A DNA stretch of 64,000 nt, taken from assembly GCF_005116675.2 (NCBI RefSeq), contig NZ_CP050699.1:4266001-4330000 (forward strand), read 5' to 3'. A program made the translations under genes and the position numbers. Shown here piece after piece: positions 1-9,016 of the stretch (positions are counted from its first letter, which is position 1; each line of letters opens with the position of its first letter). The notes under the pieces were generated by a model, which did not search any database, had not been told where the DNA came from, and was given only the letters and a program-made list of their open reading frames with translations. The DNA comes from Desulfosediminicola ganghwensis. Its GTDB lineage: Bacteria > Desulfobacterota > Desulfobulbia > Desulfobulbales > Desulfocapsaceae.

Positions 1-384
1 TTCTGGATCGCACTCGCAATTATCCTGCTGATGAACAAGTTCGACATCTATAAGTCCAGCGGCACTGATGTTGGTTACTTTCTGGTAGTATGGACCCTGT
101 ATACCGGCATTATGTGGGTAGCCGCTATGCGCATCCATGGTGCCATGGCATCCACTTTCACCCTGCTTCTCGCCGGCTTCATCCTTTTGGATCTGGCCCA
201 TTTCGGCTTCCCGGCAATGACCAAAGTTGCCGCCTACGTACTTATCCTCTGTGCCCTGAATGCCTGGTACATGATGGCTCACGTCATCTTCATGCAGGTT
301 TTCGGTCGTGACGTTCTGCCCGTCGGCAAGCCATGGATCGATCCCAAACCAGCCACAGCTGAGCTTCAATCCGCTAAAGCCTGA
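1..384 (+). CDS. Acetate uptake transporter, GPR1/FUN34/YaaH (SatP) family, C-terminal part
   Basis: The frame is open from the first base of the window, so the gene begins upstream; an internal ATG at 31 is not the real start. The visible 127 residues hold about four hydrophobic helices with small polar turns and end with a short polar tail. The string FDIYKSSGTDVGYF and the closing helix match the second half of the SatP/YaaH acetate-succinate permease family, which moves acetate across the inner membrane. The family signature at the N-terminus lies outside the window and cannot be checked. The family call is by recall of its pattern; acetate as substrate is inferred. The next gene is on the other strand and convergent. 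Confidence 0.8.
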   Translation, partial: FWIALAIILLMNKFDIYKSSGTDVGYFLVVWTLYTGIMWVAAMRIHGAMASTFTLLLAGFILLDLAHFGFPAMTKVAAYVLILCALNAWYMMAHVIFMQVFGRDVLPVGKPWIDPKPATAELQSAKA

Positions 385-417
385 TACAATTTGAGCACAC
401 AGTCGCTCATTTGACCC

Positions 418-459
418 TTTCGGGAGTCAGCACCACCCACCACCCGCTGACTCCCGAAA
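418..459. repeat. Large perfect stem-loop between convergent genes
   Basis: Fourteen bases at 418-431 pair perfectly with 446-459 around a 14-base loop made only of A and C (on the other strand, G and T). No T-run follows on either strand, so it is not a standard intrinsic terminator. It sits in the 255-base gap between the acetate permease and the efflux permease gene, where a convergent terminator would be expected. A second inverted repeat of 11 bases, 477-487 with 537-547, lies just beyond it. Confidence 0.5.
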
Positions 460-639
460 CTGCTGTACAGCTCGTCCCTGTCAGGTGACAGCTCACTTCC
501 ACCTGCCCTTCTTAAACCACCACCTTTTGAGATGGCCACCTGACAGGCATGAGTCCTCTTCTTATCGCCTGAGCGCACCAAACCGATTTCATTTGGCGTT
601 ATAACAACAGTCATTGGATGAGCAGAAAATGAGCAAATG

Positions 640-1881
640 CTACGATTCGCGCAGGGCCTCCGCCGGATCAAGCATTGAGGCACTGTAAGCTGGATGCAGG
701 CCAAAGACGGCACCAGTTGCCAGCGCAGACAAAGGAGCAAGCACAAAAGCCGGCGTTGAAAAGGCGATCTCCCACCCGGCATAGAGCTGTACCCCATAAG
801 CAAGCAGCACCCCTGCCAATATCCCCCAGAGACCACCGGAGAACGTCATCACCATAGAATTCCACAAATAGAACCAGAGTATTCTTGCCCGACTCGCTCC
901 CAAGGTCTTTCTCAAACCTATTTCCCGGGTCTGCTCCGAGACATTGGCCAACATCACATTCATCACCCCGATACCGCCAACCACCAGCGAGAGTCCGGCA
1001 ATTACTCCCATGACCAAAGAAAAAAGTCTCTGATTTTCACGGACTTCACGCATCAGACTGACCGGCACTACTAACCTGAAGTCTTCGATTTCACCATGAT
1101 TTCGACTGAGCAGATGATGAACCTGCTCGGCAGCCTGCAACACATTTTTTTCACTGCCGTCCACCAGCCTCAGCACAAAACCATCCAGACGACGGACATC
1201 ATAGATAGATTGCGATATCGGCATAGTGCTGAGCACCATCATCACACTCTTGTCAAAATTCAGGGCCGACAGACCTGTTCCTTCGGTAAGCAATCGCCCT
1301 CGAGATTTTAAAGCGCCAATGACAGTAGCTGCATATCCCCCCAGGTGGAGATGACTGCCCTGATTCAGCTTAAGTTCTCTCGCGAGTTCTGAACCAACAA
1401 TACAATAACTTTGGGCATCACGTTCATCACGGGTGTCAAACCAACGTCCCCAGCCCAGTTCCAGCTTCTCTGCCTTGAACCACTCAAGGGATACCCCCAT
1501 TAAGGTCCCTGTCATCCGTCCCTTATCAGACGAGATATGCAACTCATCACGTCGCTGGTAGCCACCAAGATACCCCCTTGACCCAAGCCAGTTTTCTAAT
1601 CTGTAAAGATCGTCGATGGTCAACCCTTTTGACAGGTTCTGAACGTTCTCGCCAGAAGCAGCAAGACTATCGGTAGAATCTTCCACACGGAGTGTATCTG
1701 TCCCAAGCGAGCTGAGTTTTTCCACAGCCTTACGCCTGGCTCCCTCACTGATCGAAAGCATCGCGATGAGGGCCGCCACACCTATGCCGATGCCAACGCT
1801 GCTTAATACAAAGCGCAGGGGGCGTCGCCGTAAACCGAGAAATGCGTCACGTATATCACACCATAATTGTCCAGCATGCAT
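640..1881 (-). CDS. MacB-like ABC transporter permease (FtsX/MacB_PCD family)
   Basis: A 413-residue inner-membrane permease. A first helix near residues 20-45 is followed by a large periplasmic domain (about 50-270) and then three helices in the last 140 residues, the MacB_PCD plus FtsX layout. The stretch GGIGVMNVMLANVSEQTREI before the last helices is the typical FtsX/MacB coupling region. Unlike E. coli MacB the ATPase is not fused; it is the next gene upstream in the operon, and the ATPase stop and this start share one base. With the HlyD and TolC-like genes it should form a tripartite efflux or lipid/peptide export system. Substrate unknown. Confidence 0.88.
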   Translation of the reverse strand: MHAGQLWCDIRDAFLGLRRRPLRFVLSSVGIGIGVAALIAMLSISEGARRKAVEKLSSLGTDTLRVEDSTDSLAASGENVQNLSKGLTIDDLYRLENWLGSRGYLGGYQRRDELHISSDKGRMTGTLMGVSLEWFKAEKLELGWGRWFDTRDERDAQSYCIVGSELARELKLNQGSHLHLGGYAATVIGALKSRGRLLTEGTGLSALNFDKSVMMVLSTMPISQSIYDVRRLDGFVLRLVDGSEKNVLQAAEQVHHLLSRNHGEIEDFRLVVPVSLMREVRENQRLFSLVMGVIAGLSLVVGGIGVMNVMLANVSEQTREIGLRKTLGASRARILWFYLWNSMVMTFSGGLWGILAGVLLAYGVQLYAGWEIAFSTPAFVLAPLSALATGAVFGLHPAYSASMLDPAEALRES

Positions 1882-2570
1882 CAGATCGCCCCGACGACTG
1901 CATTTTTACTCTTAAAAAGAGACAGGCGATAGCTGCCATACTTCACCGCATCCGCATCATGGGATACCATTATCACACTCCGCCCGAGCTCACTCTGCTG
2001 CCTGAGCAGCTTCAAAATTCGCCCTGAATTGTCCGCATCCAGACTCCCTGTAGGCTCATCTGCAAAAATAACCTCAGGATCCCGTACCAGTGCCCGGGCA
2101 AAGACCACCCGCTGCATCTCCCCTCCGGAGAGTGTCGCCGGGTAACGATTTTGCAGCTCAAGCATCCCTACATACTCAAGCATTTCACAGCTTCGCTGGT
2201 ATACCTTTGTACTGCCAATCCAGGCACCATACAGAAACGGTAAGGCAACATTTTCCAGCACCGTTTTGTGAGACATGAGATGGGGGGTCTGGTGAATAAA
2301 ACCAAATGATTCATTGCGCAATTGCGCAACTTTAAAATCTGAAAGCGACGCCAGGGAGGTACCACGAAACTCTACAATGCCATCGGTTGGACGGTCGAAA
2401 CCACTCAGCAGATTCAACAGGGTCGTCTTACCTGAACCGCTCGGCCCGGTGACAACCCAGAACTGGCCCGCATCCACCTCTACGTCTACAGGTTCAAGCG
2501 CCCGCACTTTTCGCCTGCCGATCGCATAATCCCTACTGATATTCTGAGCTTTGAGAATCAACTCTTCCAT
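1881..2570 (-). CDS. ABC transporter ATP-binding protein (LolD/MacB type)
   Basis: A 229-residue ATPase if started at the ATG at 2570 ([10 protein letters not shown]); the frame extends upstream to 2648 but that would overlap the adaptor gene and adds a non-conserved tail. Walker A is [11 protein letters not shown], the signature is LSGGEMQRV, and Walker B with its glutamate is VIFADEPTG, followed by the switch histidine in MVSHD. This is the LolD/MacB/FtsE class that drives permeases with large periplasmic domains. It lies between the HlyD adaptor (17 bases upstream) and the permease, and should power that exporter. Confidence 0.9.
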   Translation of the reverse strand: MEELILKAQNISRDYAIGRRKVRALEPVDVEVDAGQFWVVTGPSGSGKTTLLNLLSGFDRPTDGIVEFRGTSLASLSDFKVAQLRNESFGFIHQTPHLMSHKTVLENVALPFLYGAWIGSTKVYQRSCEMLEYVGMLELQNRYPATLSGGEMQRVVFARALVRDPEVIFADEPTGSLDADNSGRILKLLRQQSELGRSVIMVSHDADAVKYGSYRLSLFKSKNAVVGAI

Positions 2571-2587
2571 TTGTAACCATCCCGGTT

Positions 2588-4036
2588 TCAATAAAGCGTG
2601 CTGCGAATACGGTCTCCTTCCTTCAAGCCCCCTACCACTTGTACCCACTGAACTCCCTGGGCACCAAGTTCGATATCGGTGAGCTCAATGGAACCACCTG
2701 CCACCTTGTACACATTGGTCGAGTCATTTTTAAAAACCACCGCCGCTGCCGGAATCACCAGAACGTCATTGACCTCCTGATGAATTATCTCCACGGTTGC
2801 AGACATTCCCACATGAACTTCCGGAATTTTCTCATCGAGCTGAATTCGTGCAAAAAACCTGCGAATGTTGGCATTTTGCCTGTCATCTTCAGCAAGTGAA
2901 GAGACGTTCTCCACTTCGCCCTGAAGTCCTACCCAGGGCATTGCATCAAGTTTGACCACCGCTCTCATTCCTGATGAAATTTTAGCGACATCCACCTCAC
3001 GAATCTGTATTTCCACCACCAGTTCATGGGTATCCGGTACCTCCAGGAAGGTCTGCCCGACCCAGATCGAGTCCCCAATCTGAATTTTGCGAGTACCATT
3101 TTCTCTTGGCACCTCTGAGTATAATAAAATTCCGTCAGCTGGTGCCCGCACTACACAATTTCGCAAATCGCCCCGGGCATTTTCCAGAAGATGCAAGCCG
3201 CTGGCTACCTTTCGCCTGGCTTTTTCAACCTGCCCGACCCTATTCTGAATCTGCAAGGCAGCAGTTCGCAGAACACGCTGCAATTCACTCCTGGAAGCGT
3301 TGACCAATAACTCGGCCTCCCTCATCATCTTTGGCCACTTGAATTCATTGAAATTTGCCAGCTCTTCCCTGGCGACATTTACCTCCTCTTTTGCTGTCTC
3401 AAACTCATCCTCTGCCTTTTCGAACTCCCTCTTGCTGGCATGTCCACGCTTCAAAAGCATCCGCATATCTTCCAGATACGACGCAGCCAACCGATGACGC
3501 CGCTCTGCCTGCATCACCTTCTGCTCAACCTGTTTTTTTTCCAGCGGGCCTGAACCATTTTTGATATTTTCAGCCTCAATTGCGGCAATCTCCACTTTTC
3601 GTTCGGCCTCTTCAATCTTGCCGTGTTCTTCCTCTTCCTGAAGCATCAGCAATTTTTCCGCAGCACCCAGGGTGGCATTGGCATCGCTGTACTGCTGCTC
3701 CAGCCTGGCCACATCATCCTGAAATGGCTTCGTATCAAAACGCGCCACCACCTGTCCCTCATTGATTCGTACACCTTCCTTCATCAGCCACACGATCTTG
3801 GCCTTGTCTGACGAAATTTCACTTTTAATCGGAGCAATTCTCGCAGGCCTTACTACCCCTCGCTCTGCGATGGTCACGTTGAATGAGGCTCTTTTCACAT
3901 CATAAATTGACTCGGGCGCCAAAGTTGCTTCTTCCTCCTGCCAGCTGCCTCGGGCCAAATACAGTGAAGCTGTTATGACAAGCCCGCCAACCAGCAGCCA
4001 ACTCATGAAAAATAATCGTGAACGTTTGGTTTTCAT
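2588..4036 (-). CDS. HlyD/MacA-family periplasmic adaptor of an efflux system
   Basis: A 482-residue membrane-fusion protein. An uncleaved N-terminal anchor (RLFFMSWLLVGGLVITASLY) leads into a short beta segment, a long alpha-helical hairpin (about residues 110-290, rich in E, K, A, R) and then lipoyl and beta-barrel segments ending with VGGLKEGDRIRS, a typical adaptor tail. I start it at the ATG at 4036, which has a GAGGTG site; the longer frame to 4069 overlaps the TolC-like gene. It should bridge the ABC permease in the inner membrane and the TolC-like channel. The hairpin is longer than in MacA. Confidence 0.87.
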   Translation of the reverse strand: MKTKRSRLFFMSWLLVGGLVITASLYLARGSWQEEEATLAPESIYDVKRASFNVTIAERGVVRPARIAPIKSEISSDKAKIVWLMKEGVRINEGQVVARFDTKPFQDDVARLEQQYSDANATLGAAEKLLMLQEEEEHGKIEEAERKVEIAAIEAENIKNGSGPLEKKQVEQKVMQAERRHRLAASYLEDMRMLLKRGHASKREFEKAEDEFETAKEEVNVAREELANFNEFKWPKMMREAELLVNASRSELQRVLRTAALQIQNRVGQVEKARRKVASGLHLLENARGDLRNCVVRAPADGILLYSEVPRENGTRKIQIGDSIWVGQTFLEVPDTHELVVEIQIREVDVAKISSGMRAVVKLDAMPWVGLQGEVENVSSLAEDDRQNANIRRFFARIQLDEKIPEVHVGMSATVEIIHQEVNDVLVIPAAAVVFKNDSTNVYKVAGGSIELTDIELGAQGVQWVQVVGGLKEGDRIRSTLY

Positions 4037-4044
4037 AACGACTT

Positions 4045-5460
4045 TCACCTCACCGAAATACGCAGCCATTCGGTATTCAGAATTCCCATAACGTAGGCCA
4101 ACTGGATTGCCGCGTTGTTGTACTCCACCAGCGATCGTGAAGTTCCCAACTCCGCGTCGGAGAGTGCGCTCTCGGCATCCAGCATATCCAGGTTATCGCT
4201 GAGCCCCTTCGCATAGCGACTCTTGGCCAGGTCTATTGCCAACCTTGCCTGCTCGAGTTGCCTCCGGCTCACCTGATGCCGCTGCTCTGCCATCTGCAGC
4301 TCGGCAAAGCCATCTTTTATTTCCCTCCTGATCTTTCTTCTGAGCGTCTCCCCTTCACGGCGCAAACGTGACATCTCCAGCTGTTTTCGTAAAAGCGCCG
4401 ATTTTTCTGCCCTGTCATTTATCGGTGAATTCATCTGCACCTGAAATGACCAGTTCGTGTCATCCAGCTGAAGAGCCTCTTCAGCAGAATCACCTTCCCC
4501 TCGCTGCTCCACGGTAAAGCTCAGACCAACGTCGGGCAACAGGTCCCGTTCCACCTTGTACATCTCCCGCTTGGAAATCTGCACATTCATCAGATACTCC
4601 TGCCAATCCAGTCTGTTATCCAGCACGGTCCGTTCCCAGTCGGCCGGTAACACAGGCATAATTTTATCTATTCTTGCCTGCCATTCCAGTTCCGTCTCCT
4701 CAGGCAGGTGAAGCTGCTCCCTGAAATCGTCATACGCCTGTTGACGTCTGCGTTCCTGTGCTTGCAGCATACTCTCCGCATTAAGGGCAGCCAGCTCTGC
4801 CCGGTACACATCGACTTTGGAGACAAGCCCAACAGACTGCCGTGAAACAGCTGAGTCCAGGTGTTCTTTGCTTCTCACCAATGCCTGCCGGCTCTGACGC
4901 AGCAGTTGGTCTTCCAGCAGCAGGCTGTAATATTTCTGTGAAGTGGTCAATACCAGGGACTGCATCTGCCTGTCGCCATCAATGGATGTAAGTTCATTTC
5001 TCAGGCGCGCCACATCCAGATTAGTAAGGTTATATTTTCTGCCCCACCTTCTGAACAACCCCTGAGACACCCGTACAAACGCGCTGGCCGAGTTACGGTT
5101 TTCAACCACATAGTCAGTGTCTTCATCTACCCGGTTACCAACTACGCCATAGGTGATATTTGTTCCCGTTTCGACCTCCTTTCTAAACTCCACCCCAAGC
5201 TGTTGTGAGCCTGTGCCTTCGGTAAAACCTATGGATGTCAAAGGCACTATCCTGGTATCGAACTGATGTTCAGCCAGGTTGACATCTATTTCGCTTATCT
5301 GGAGCGAATCCCGCACATCCAGCGAGGTATCAGATTGGATCAATGCGACATGAACAAAGTCGAGAAGTTCATGATCGACTGAACATAGGGCCGGGATTGG
5401 CTGCAGAAACAGGGCAACCATTAGCAACATACTTCCTGTTAAGCCGTAACAACAGGACAT
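4045..5460 (-). CDS. TolC-family outer membrane efflux channel
   Basis: First gene of the efflux operon, 471 residues from the ATG at 5460, which has GAGGAG upstream and opens a signal peptide (hydrophobic MLLMVALFL, probable cleavage after ALCS). The frame runs on to 5556 but without a signal peptide at that end. The rest is largely alpha-helical with heptad character and two similar halves, as in TolC: each half ends in a long helix rich in Q, R, E and L, and YAKGLSDNLDMLDAESALSDAE is the usual conserved C-terminal helix region. It should form the outer-membrane exit duct for the HlyD/ABC partners downstream. Confidence 0.85.
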   Translation of the reverse strand: MSCCYGLTGSMLLMVALFLQPIPALCSVDHELLDFVHVALIQSDTSLDVRDSLQISEIDVNLAEHQFDTRIVPLTSIGFTEGTGSQQLGVEFRKEVETGTNITYGVVGNRVDEDTDYVVENRNSASAFVRVSQGLFRRWGRKYNLTNLDVARLRNELTSIDGDRQMQSLVLTTSQKYYSLLLEDQLLRQSRQALVRSKEHLDSAVSRQSVGLVSKVDVYRAELAALNAESMLQAQERRRQQAYDDFREQLHLPEETELEWQARIDKIMPVLPADWERTVLDNRLDWQEYLMNVQISKREMYKVERDLLPDVGLSFTVEQRGEGDSAEEALQLDDTNWSFQVQMNSPINDRAEKSALLRKQLEMSRLRREGETLRRKIRREIKDGFAELQMAEQRHQVSRRQLEQARLAIDLAKSRYAKGLSDNLDMLDAESALSDAELGTSRSLVEYNNAAIQLAYVMGILNTEWLRISVR

Positions 5461-5896
5461 GGGATTTGTTTTCTCCTCTACTCTTTCCACCCTGCCGGGT
5501 CGCTCAATAAACAGTACCTGTGAAATGAAATCATTATGCTCGCCTATGGTGGGCATGACTCATGGATGTCGAGTTCGCCACCGAAGCACTGCTATTCTAG
5601 AAATTATACAACATCACAGAGGCGTTTAAGGGCATTTGTGTGTCAGGCTTGGATTCCGTTTATCTCTTCTGTTTTTATCTTCAAACCTTTAAGACAAACT
5701 ATCCGACCTGGCAGAATACCTGGCCGGACATTGAATTGATATACTCTGTAAACAGGTTGTTACCCTGGACGCCAACAGACCCGCAGGCAAATAGCCCCAC
5801 CACAAAGTATAATGCAGCCCGCTGGAAACTTCGCTTGAGAACATCTGTTTCACTCATTATAGTACGTCGAATCCTTCATTTAACACAAATCATTTT
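5461..5896. other. Divergent promoter region between efflux operon and LysE gene
   Basis: No gene supported in these 436 bases. On the minus strand a perfect TATAAT (5603-5608) lies about 140 bases before the efflux operon, with no good -35. On the plus strand a strong promoter precedes the LysE gene. Short frames here lack ribosome sites and protein-like composition. Confidence 0.5.
5835..5863 (+). promoter_or_regulatory. Sigma70-type promoter for the LysE-family gene
   Basis: TTGAGA (5835-5840) and TATAGT (5858-5863) with a 17-base spacer; each box differs from consensus at one base. Transcription would start near 5870, leaving about 27 untranslated bases before the ATG at 5897. Confidence 0.6.
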
Positions 5897-6544
5897 ATGG
5901 ACTTTCTTCTGCCGACAATTTTCTTTTTATCCTTTCTCACAGCGCTCTCCGGAGCAGTGATGCCCGGCCCACTGTTCTCTGTTGCTGTCACCGAGACCCT
6001 GCATCGTGGTATAAGAACCGGACCTCTTATGATAATTGGTCACACAATGCTTGAGTTAGGGCTTGTAATCTGCCTGCTGGTCGGTCTGGCACCAGTTCTT
6101 ACTAGGCCGGAAATCTTTATAACGATATCCCTGATTGGTTCTGTGATCCTTCTCTGGTTCGGTATCACCATGTTCCGTGACCTACCGAAACTCACCCTCG
6201 TAGTCGAAGCGGAGAACTACAGAAACAAAAATCTGGTCCTTACCGGTGCGTTGCTCAGCCTTTTCAATCCGTTCTGGTTGCTCTGGTGGTCCACAATCGG
6301 CCTTGGCTATTTGCTGCAGGCGCTACACTATGGCCTCGCCGGAGTTACCGTTTTTTTCATTGGCCACGCCCTGGCCGATCTTGGCTGGTATGCGTTTATA
6401 TCTTACGGGATATGTCGAGGACGCCACGTACTCAAGAACAGCCACTACAAAGTTGTGGTTGGTTGTTGCGCCGCATTTCTCCTGGCAACCTCCGGCTGGT
6501 TCTTTTACAACGGCATTCACAAATACCTATACATTTCCAAATAG
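5897..6544 (+). CDS. LysE/RhtB-family amino acid exporter
   Basis: A 215-residue inner-membrane protein with six hydrophobic segments. The first helix ends in the family motif with a proline-glycine-proline (AVMPGPLFSVAV), followed by a cytoplasmic loop and helix pair; FNPFWLLWW in the middle is the conserved NP element of LysE translocators. Members export amino acids or related small cations; the substrate cannot be read. The start has no visible Shine-Dalgarno sequence despite a good promoter. A small gene follows 18 bases downstream and is probably cotranscribed. Confidence 0.85.
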   Translation: MDFLLPTIFFLSFLTALSGAVMPGPLFSVAVTETLHRGIRTGPLMIIGHTMLELGLVICLLVGLAPVLTRPEIFITISLIGSVILLWFGITMFRDLPKLTLVVEAENYRNKNLVLTGALLSLFNPFWLLWWSTIGLGYLLQALHYGLAGVTVFFIGHALADLGWYAFISYGICRGRHVLKNSHYKVVVGCCAAFLLATSGWFFYNGIHKYLYISK

Positions 6545-6562
6545 TTATACCGGAGCGCAAGA

Positions 6563-6769
6563 GTGAATAAAAATACTGAAAACCCTGTTCCCGAAAATTC
6601 CGCAACAGCCTCCACAAAGCCCTCATCTTCTTATGGCTGCGGTGAGTATCGTGAGGAGATGATTTTAGCAGCACTGCAACGGTCACTCCAGAATCCGGAT
6701 CTGACTGATCAGCAAAAACAGACTATCGAAAAGCAGGTGAGAGAACTCGAAATATCGATGGGACTTTAA
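6563..6769 (+). CDS. Small soluble hypothetical protein
   Basis: A 68-residue protein starting at GTG (6563) with GGAG seven bases ahead. The first 25 residues are rich in N, P, S and T and look disordered; the remainder (EEMILAALQRSLQNP to the end) is a predicted helical pair, charged and amphipathic. No cysteine pair or transmembrane segment. It follows the LysE gene closely and is probably in its operon. I do not recognise a family; reality is supported by the ribosome site, spacing and amino-acid composition. Confidence 0.6.
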   Translation: MNKNTENPVPENSATASTKPSSSYGCGEYREEMILAALQRSLQNPDLTDQQKQTIEKQVRELEISMGL

Positions 6770-7304
6770 GAATATTACAATACCGCCTACAATGAATGGC
6801 CGGGAGAAGCCAGATAAAAGCGAAGGCAAGGCCAATAGCACAGGAAAGAGCAAAGCTCCTTCCTGTCTTAACCCTGCTCTGTTTTCTCATTATTCCTGAA
6901 GCCCAGCCAGAACTCGTCGGAAGTTCAACGTAACTGCGCAGGCGTATAGACTGTGAATGTAGAACTCATACACGCACTCACGGATTCAGCCATATTACAA
7001 TTCATCGCATTGTAATACCAAAACCGATTTCGAGGTAGTTTCACTCTCCCCCTTTCCAGTGTCCCTTCACAAACCTTAAGCTGAAAATCAGTTATAATCA
7101 GATTACGTTTTGCACTCTTCTGCCACTCCGAGTGAACCAAATTTTCTTTTTCTATCGCTTTATTTGTGAATTACCCTGCACATTCATATACTTTAGAGAG
7201 GCATTTCAGCCAGCTTTAACCGGAAGCAATGCCCCTCAATAAAATCCGGCACAAAACCGATACGGGAGAAAAAAAATCTCACCTTCACTTAACCCGGAGG
7301 AAGA
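6770..7304. other. Intergenic region with a stem-loop
   Basis: 535 bases with no supported gene. A stem-loop at 6840-6866 (7 and 4 paired bases with one mismatch and an AAA loop) may end the LysE transcript, though the T-rich stretch follows only after 13 bases. A 71-codon frame on the minus strand (6925-7140) has no ribosome site and odd composition and is rejected. The promoter of the dehydrogenase lies at 7164-7192. Confidence 0.45.
7164..7192 (+). promoter_or_regulatory. Sigma70-type promoter for glutaryl-CoA dehydrogenase
   Basis: TTGTGA (7164-7169) and TATACT (7187-7192) separated by 17 bases, about 110 bases before the start codon. The -10 box has five of six consensus bases. Confidence 0.5.
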
Positions 7305-8483
7305 ATGAAGAGTGTATTGGAACTTACAGACTACATGGGGTTTCAAGGTTTACTCGATGATGAAGAAAAGCTGGTCCGTGAAACGGCCCGCACTTTTGTC
7401 AACGAACAGGTATTGCCCATCATTGATGAGCATGCCCAAAATGAAACCTTTCCCCAGCACCTCGTTCCCATTATGGGAGAGATGGGTTTTTTCGGCCCAA
7501 GTCTGCCTGTCGAATACGGTTGTGCAGGCCTCTCCAATGTAGCCTATGGCCTTCTGATGTATGAGCTTGAGCGTGGTGACTCGGCCATTCGTTCCATGGC
7601 ATCCGTACAGGGCTCGCTGGTTATGTATCCCATTTACGCCTTCGGCAGTGATGCACAGAAAAAGTACTGGTTACCAAAACTCGCTTCCGGTGAGAAAATC
7701 GGTTGCTTCGGGCTTACCGAGCCCGACTTCGGCTCTAACCCGGGGGGCATGAGGACTCACGCCGTAAAGGAAGGTAACGGACGCTGGCGAATCAATGGCA
7801 CCAAGATGTGGATCACCAATGGTTCCATCGCTGACGTAGCGTTAGTCTGGGCCAGGACTGATGAAGGTATCAGCGGATTTCTGGTACCCACCGACAGCGA
7901 TGGCTTTACTGCTCCACGCATGAAAGGCAAATGGAGTCTCAGGGCCTCGGTAACTTCCGAGCTGGTCCTGCAGGATGTCATGGTGGATGAAGAAGCGAGT
8001 CTTTTACCAGATTGCGTCGGCTTAAAGTGCCCGCTCAAATGTCTGACCCAGGCTCGTTATGGTATCGCCTGGGGTGCACTGGGAGCGGCGGACAACTGCT
8101 ATCAGACCGCACTCGAATATGCCCAGAGCCGTATCCAGTTCGACAAACCAATTGCGGGTTTTCAGCTTCAGCAGAAAAAACTCACGGAAATGGTCACGGA
8201 ACTGACCAAGGGACAGTTGCTGGCCCTGCAACTCGGACGCCTGAAAGACCAGGGGACCTTCACCCCCGCCCAGGTCAGCATGGCCAAGATGAATAATGTA
8301 AAAATTGCGCTCGATATTGCCCGTAGCGCCCGCACTATGCTGGGAGCCAACGGCATCATGGGAGAATACCCGATAATGCGGCACGCCAATAATCTTGAGT
8401 CAGTCTATACGTATGAGGGTACCCATGACATGCATACCCTGATCATCGCCGAAGCGGTTACCGGCATAGCTGCTTACAGATAA
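7305..8483 (+). CDS. gcdH: Glutaryl-CoA dehydrogenase (acyl-CoA dehydrogenase family)
   Basis: A 392-residue FAD flavoprotein in the usual length range, with a GGAGGA site before the ATG. Family landmarks: CFGLTEPDFGSNPGGM (FAD/substrate loop), WITNGSIADVALVWA, and the C-terminal catalytic block YTYEGTHD with the base glutamate at 371. Residues linked with glutarate carboxylate binding and decarboxylation in the human enzyme appear conserved: Glu89, Arg96, Ser97 and Tyr370 match human Glu87, Arg94, Ser95 and Tyr369. That predicts conversion of glutaryl-CoA to crotonyl-CoA with CO2 release rather than the non-decarboxylating reaction known from a Desulfococcus enzyme. Electrons would go to an electron-transfer flavoprotein encoded elsewhere. 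Likely monocistronic. Confidence 0.88.
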   Translation: MKSVLELTDYMGFQGLLDDEEKLVRETARTFVNEQVLPIIDEHAQNETFPQHLVPIMGEMGFFGPSLPVEYGCAGLSNVAYGLLMYELERGDSAIRSMASVQGSLVMYPIYAFGSDAQKKYWLPKLASGEKIGCFGLTEPDFGSNPGGMRTHAVKEGNGRWRINGTKMWITNGSIADVALVWARTDEGISGFLVPTDSDGFTAPRMKGKWSLRASVTSELVLQDVMVDEEASLLPDCVGLKCPLKCLTQARYGIAWGALGAADNCYQTALEYAQSRIQFDKPIAGFQLQQKKLTEMVTELTKGQLLALQLGRLKDQGTFTPAQVSMAKMNNVKIALDIARSARTMLGANGIMGEYPIMRHANNLESVYTYEGTHDMHTLIIAEAVTGIAAYR

Positions 8484-8515
8484 GACACCAAGCACATATC
8501 AGATCCCACGACATT

Positions 8516-8570
8516 GTCTGCCGCTTGTCGAACCAGTTGTCGGGCAAGCGGCAGACGTATCTCTTTTTTC
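8516..8570. terminator. Strong intrinsic terminator
   Basis: GTCTGCCGCTTG (8516-8527) pairs perfectly with 8545-8556 around a 17-base loop, followed by a T-rich tract ending at 8570. It ends the dehydrogenase transcript and may also stop the convergent minus-strand gene. Confidence 0.8.
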
Positions 8571-8575
8571 GGCTC

Positions 8576-9016
8576 TTACAGCTCCATGATCTCCTCGGCA
8601 CCAAACTCGACCACATCGCCGTCGTGGGTCAAGCCTATCCAGTTACCTTTATCATCAAGCGCTTTGACCAGACACTCGAACTGACCGCCATCGAGCAGAT
8701 CGATTCGGCACTCGCCTACCTGATCCAGGGTAACGACCTGAGCCAGAGTTCTTGCTTCGACAATCTTCTTGAACCGGGCGGTACCTTCCTCGAGCTTAAT
8801 TATCTGGGCGTATACTTCAGGATCAATTTCAGCGATGCTACCTTTCAGCTCATCCACACGATTTTTCATCTCGACGATCTTACCGATGATCTCTTCCATC
8901 TCCTGCTTCTGGTTCTCTTTCATTGAAACCAGAATGTTCTTATGCAGTTCGATATCTTTCTCGATAAAGCTTATTTTCTGCAGCACCTGCTCCACTTCTG
9001 TCGCGGCCTCAGTCAT
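8576..9016 (-). CDS. Hypothetical coiled-coil protein with C-terminal beta domain
   Basis: A 146-residue soluble protein from the ATG at 9016 (MTEAATEVEQ); a GTG 15 bases further upstream is also possible because the GAGGGTG stretch overlaps both. Residues 1-75 form a charged coiled coil (EVEQVLQKISFIEKDIEL onward); residues 100-146 are beta-rich and acidic, with VECRIDLLDGGQFECLV-like alternation ending in EEIMEL. No transmembrane segment. A plus-strand frame over the same bases (8525-8926) is a mirror artefact. It stands alone, convergent with the dehydrogenase. Family not recognised. Confidence 0.72.
   Translation of the reverse strand: MTEAATEVEQVLQKISFIEKDIELHKNILVSMKENQKQEMEEIIGKIVEMKNRVDELKGSIAEIDPEVYAQIIKLEEGTARFKKIVEARTLAQVVTLDQVGECRIDLLDGGQFECLVKALDDKGNWIGLTHDGDVVEFGAEEIMEL

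Noticed and set aside
6925..7140. 71-codon minus-strand frame in the gap before the dehydrogenase
   Set aside because: No ribosome site and no recognisable features; the gap carries the promoter of the next gene.
8525..8926. 133-codon frame on the plus strand over the coiled-coil gene
   Set aside because: Starts inside the terminator and mirrors the minus-strand gene, which has a ribosome site and a coherent coiled coil.
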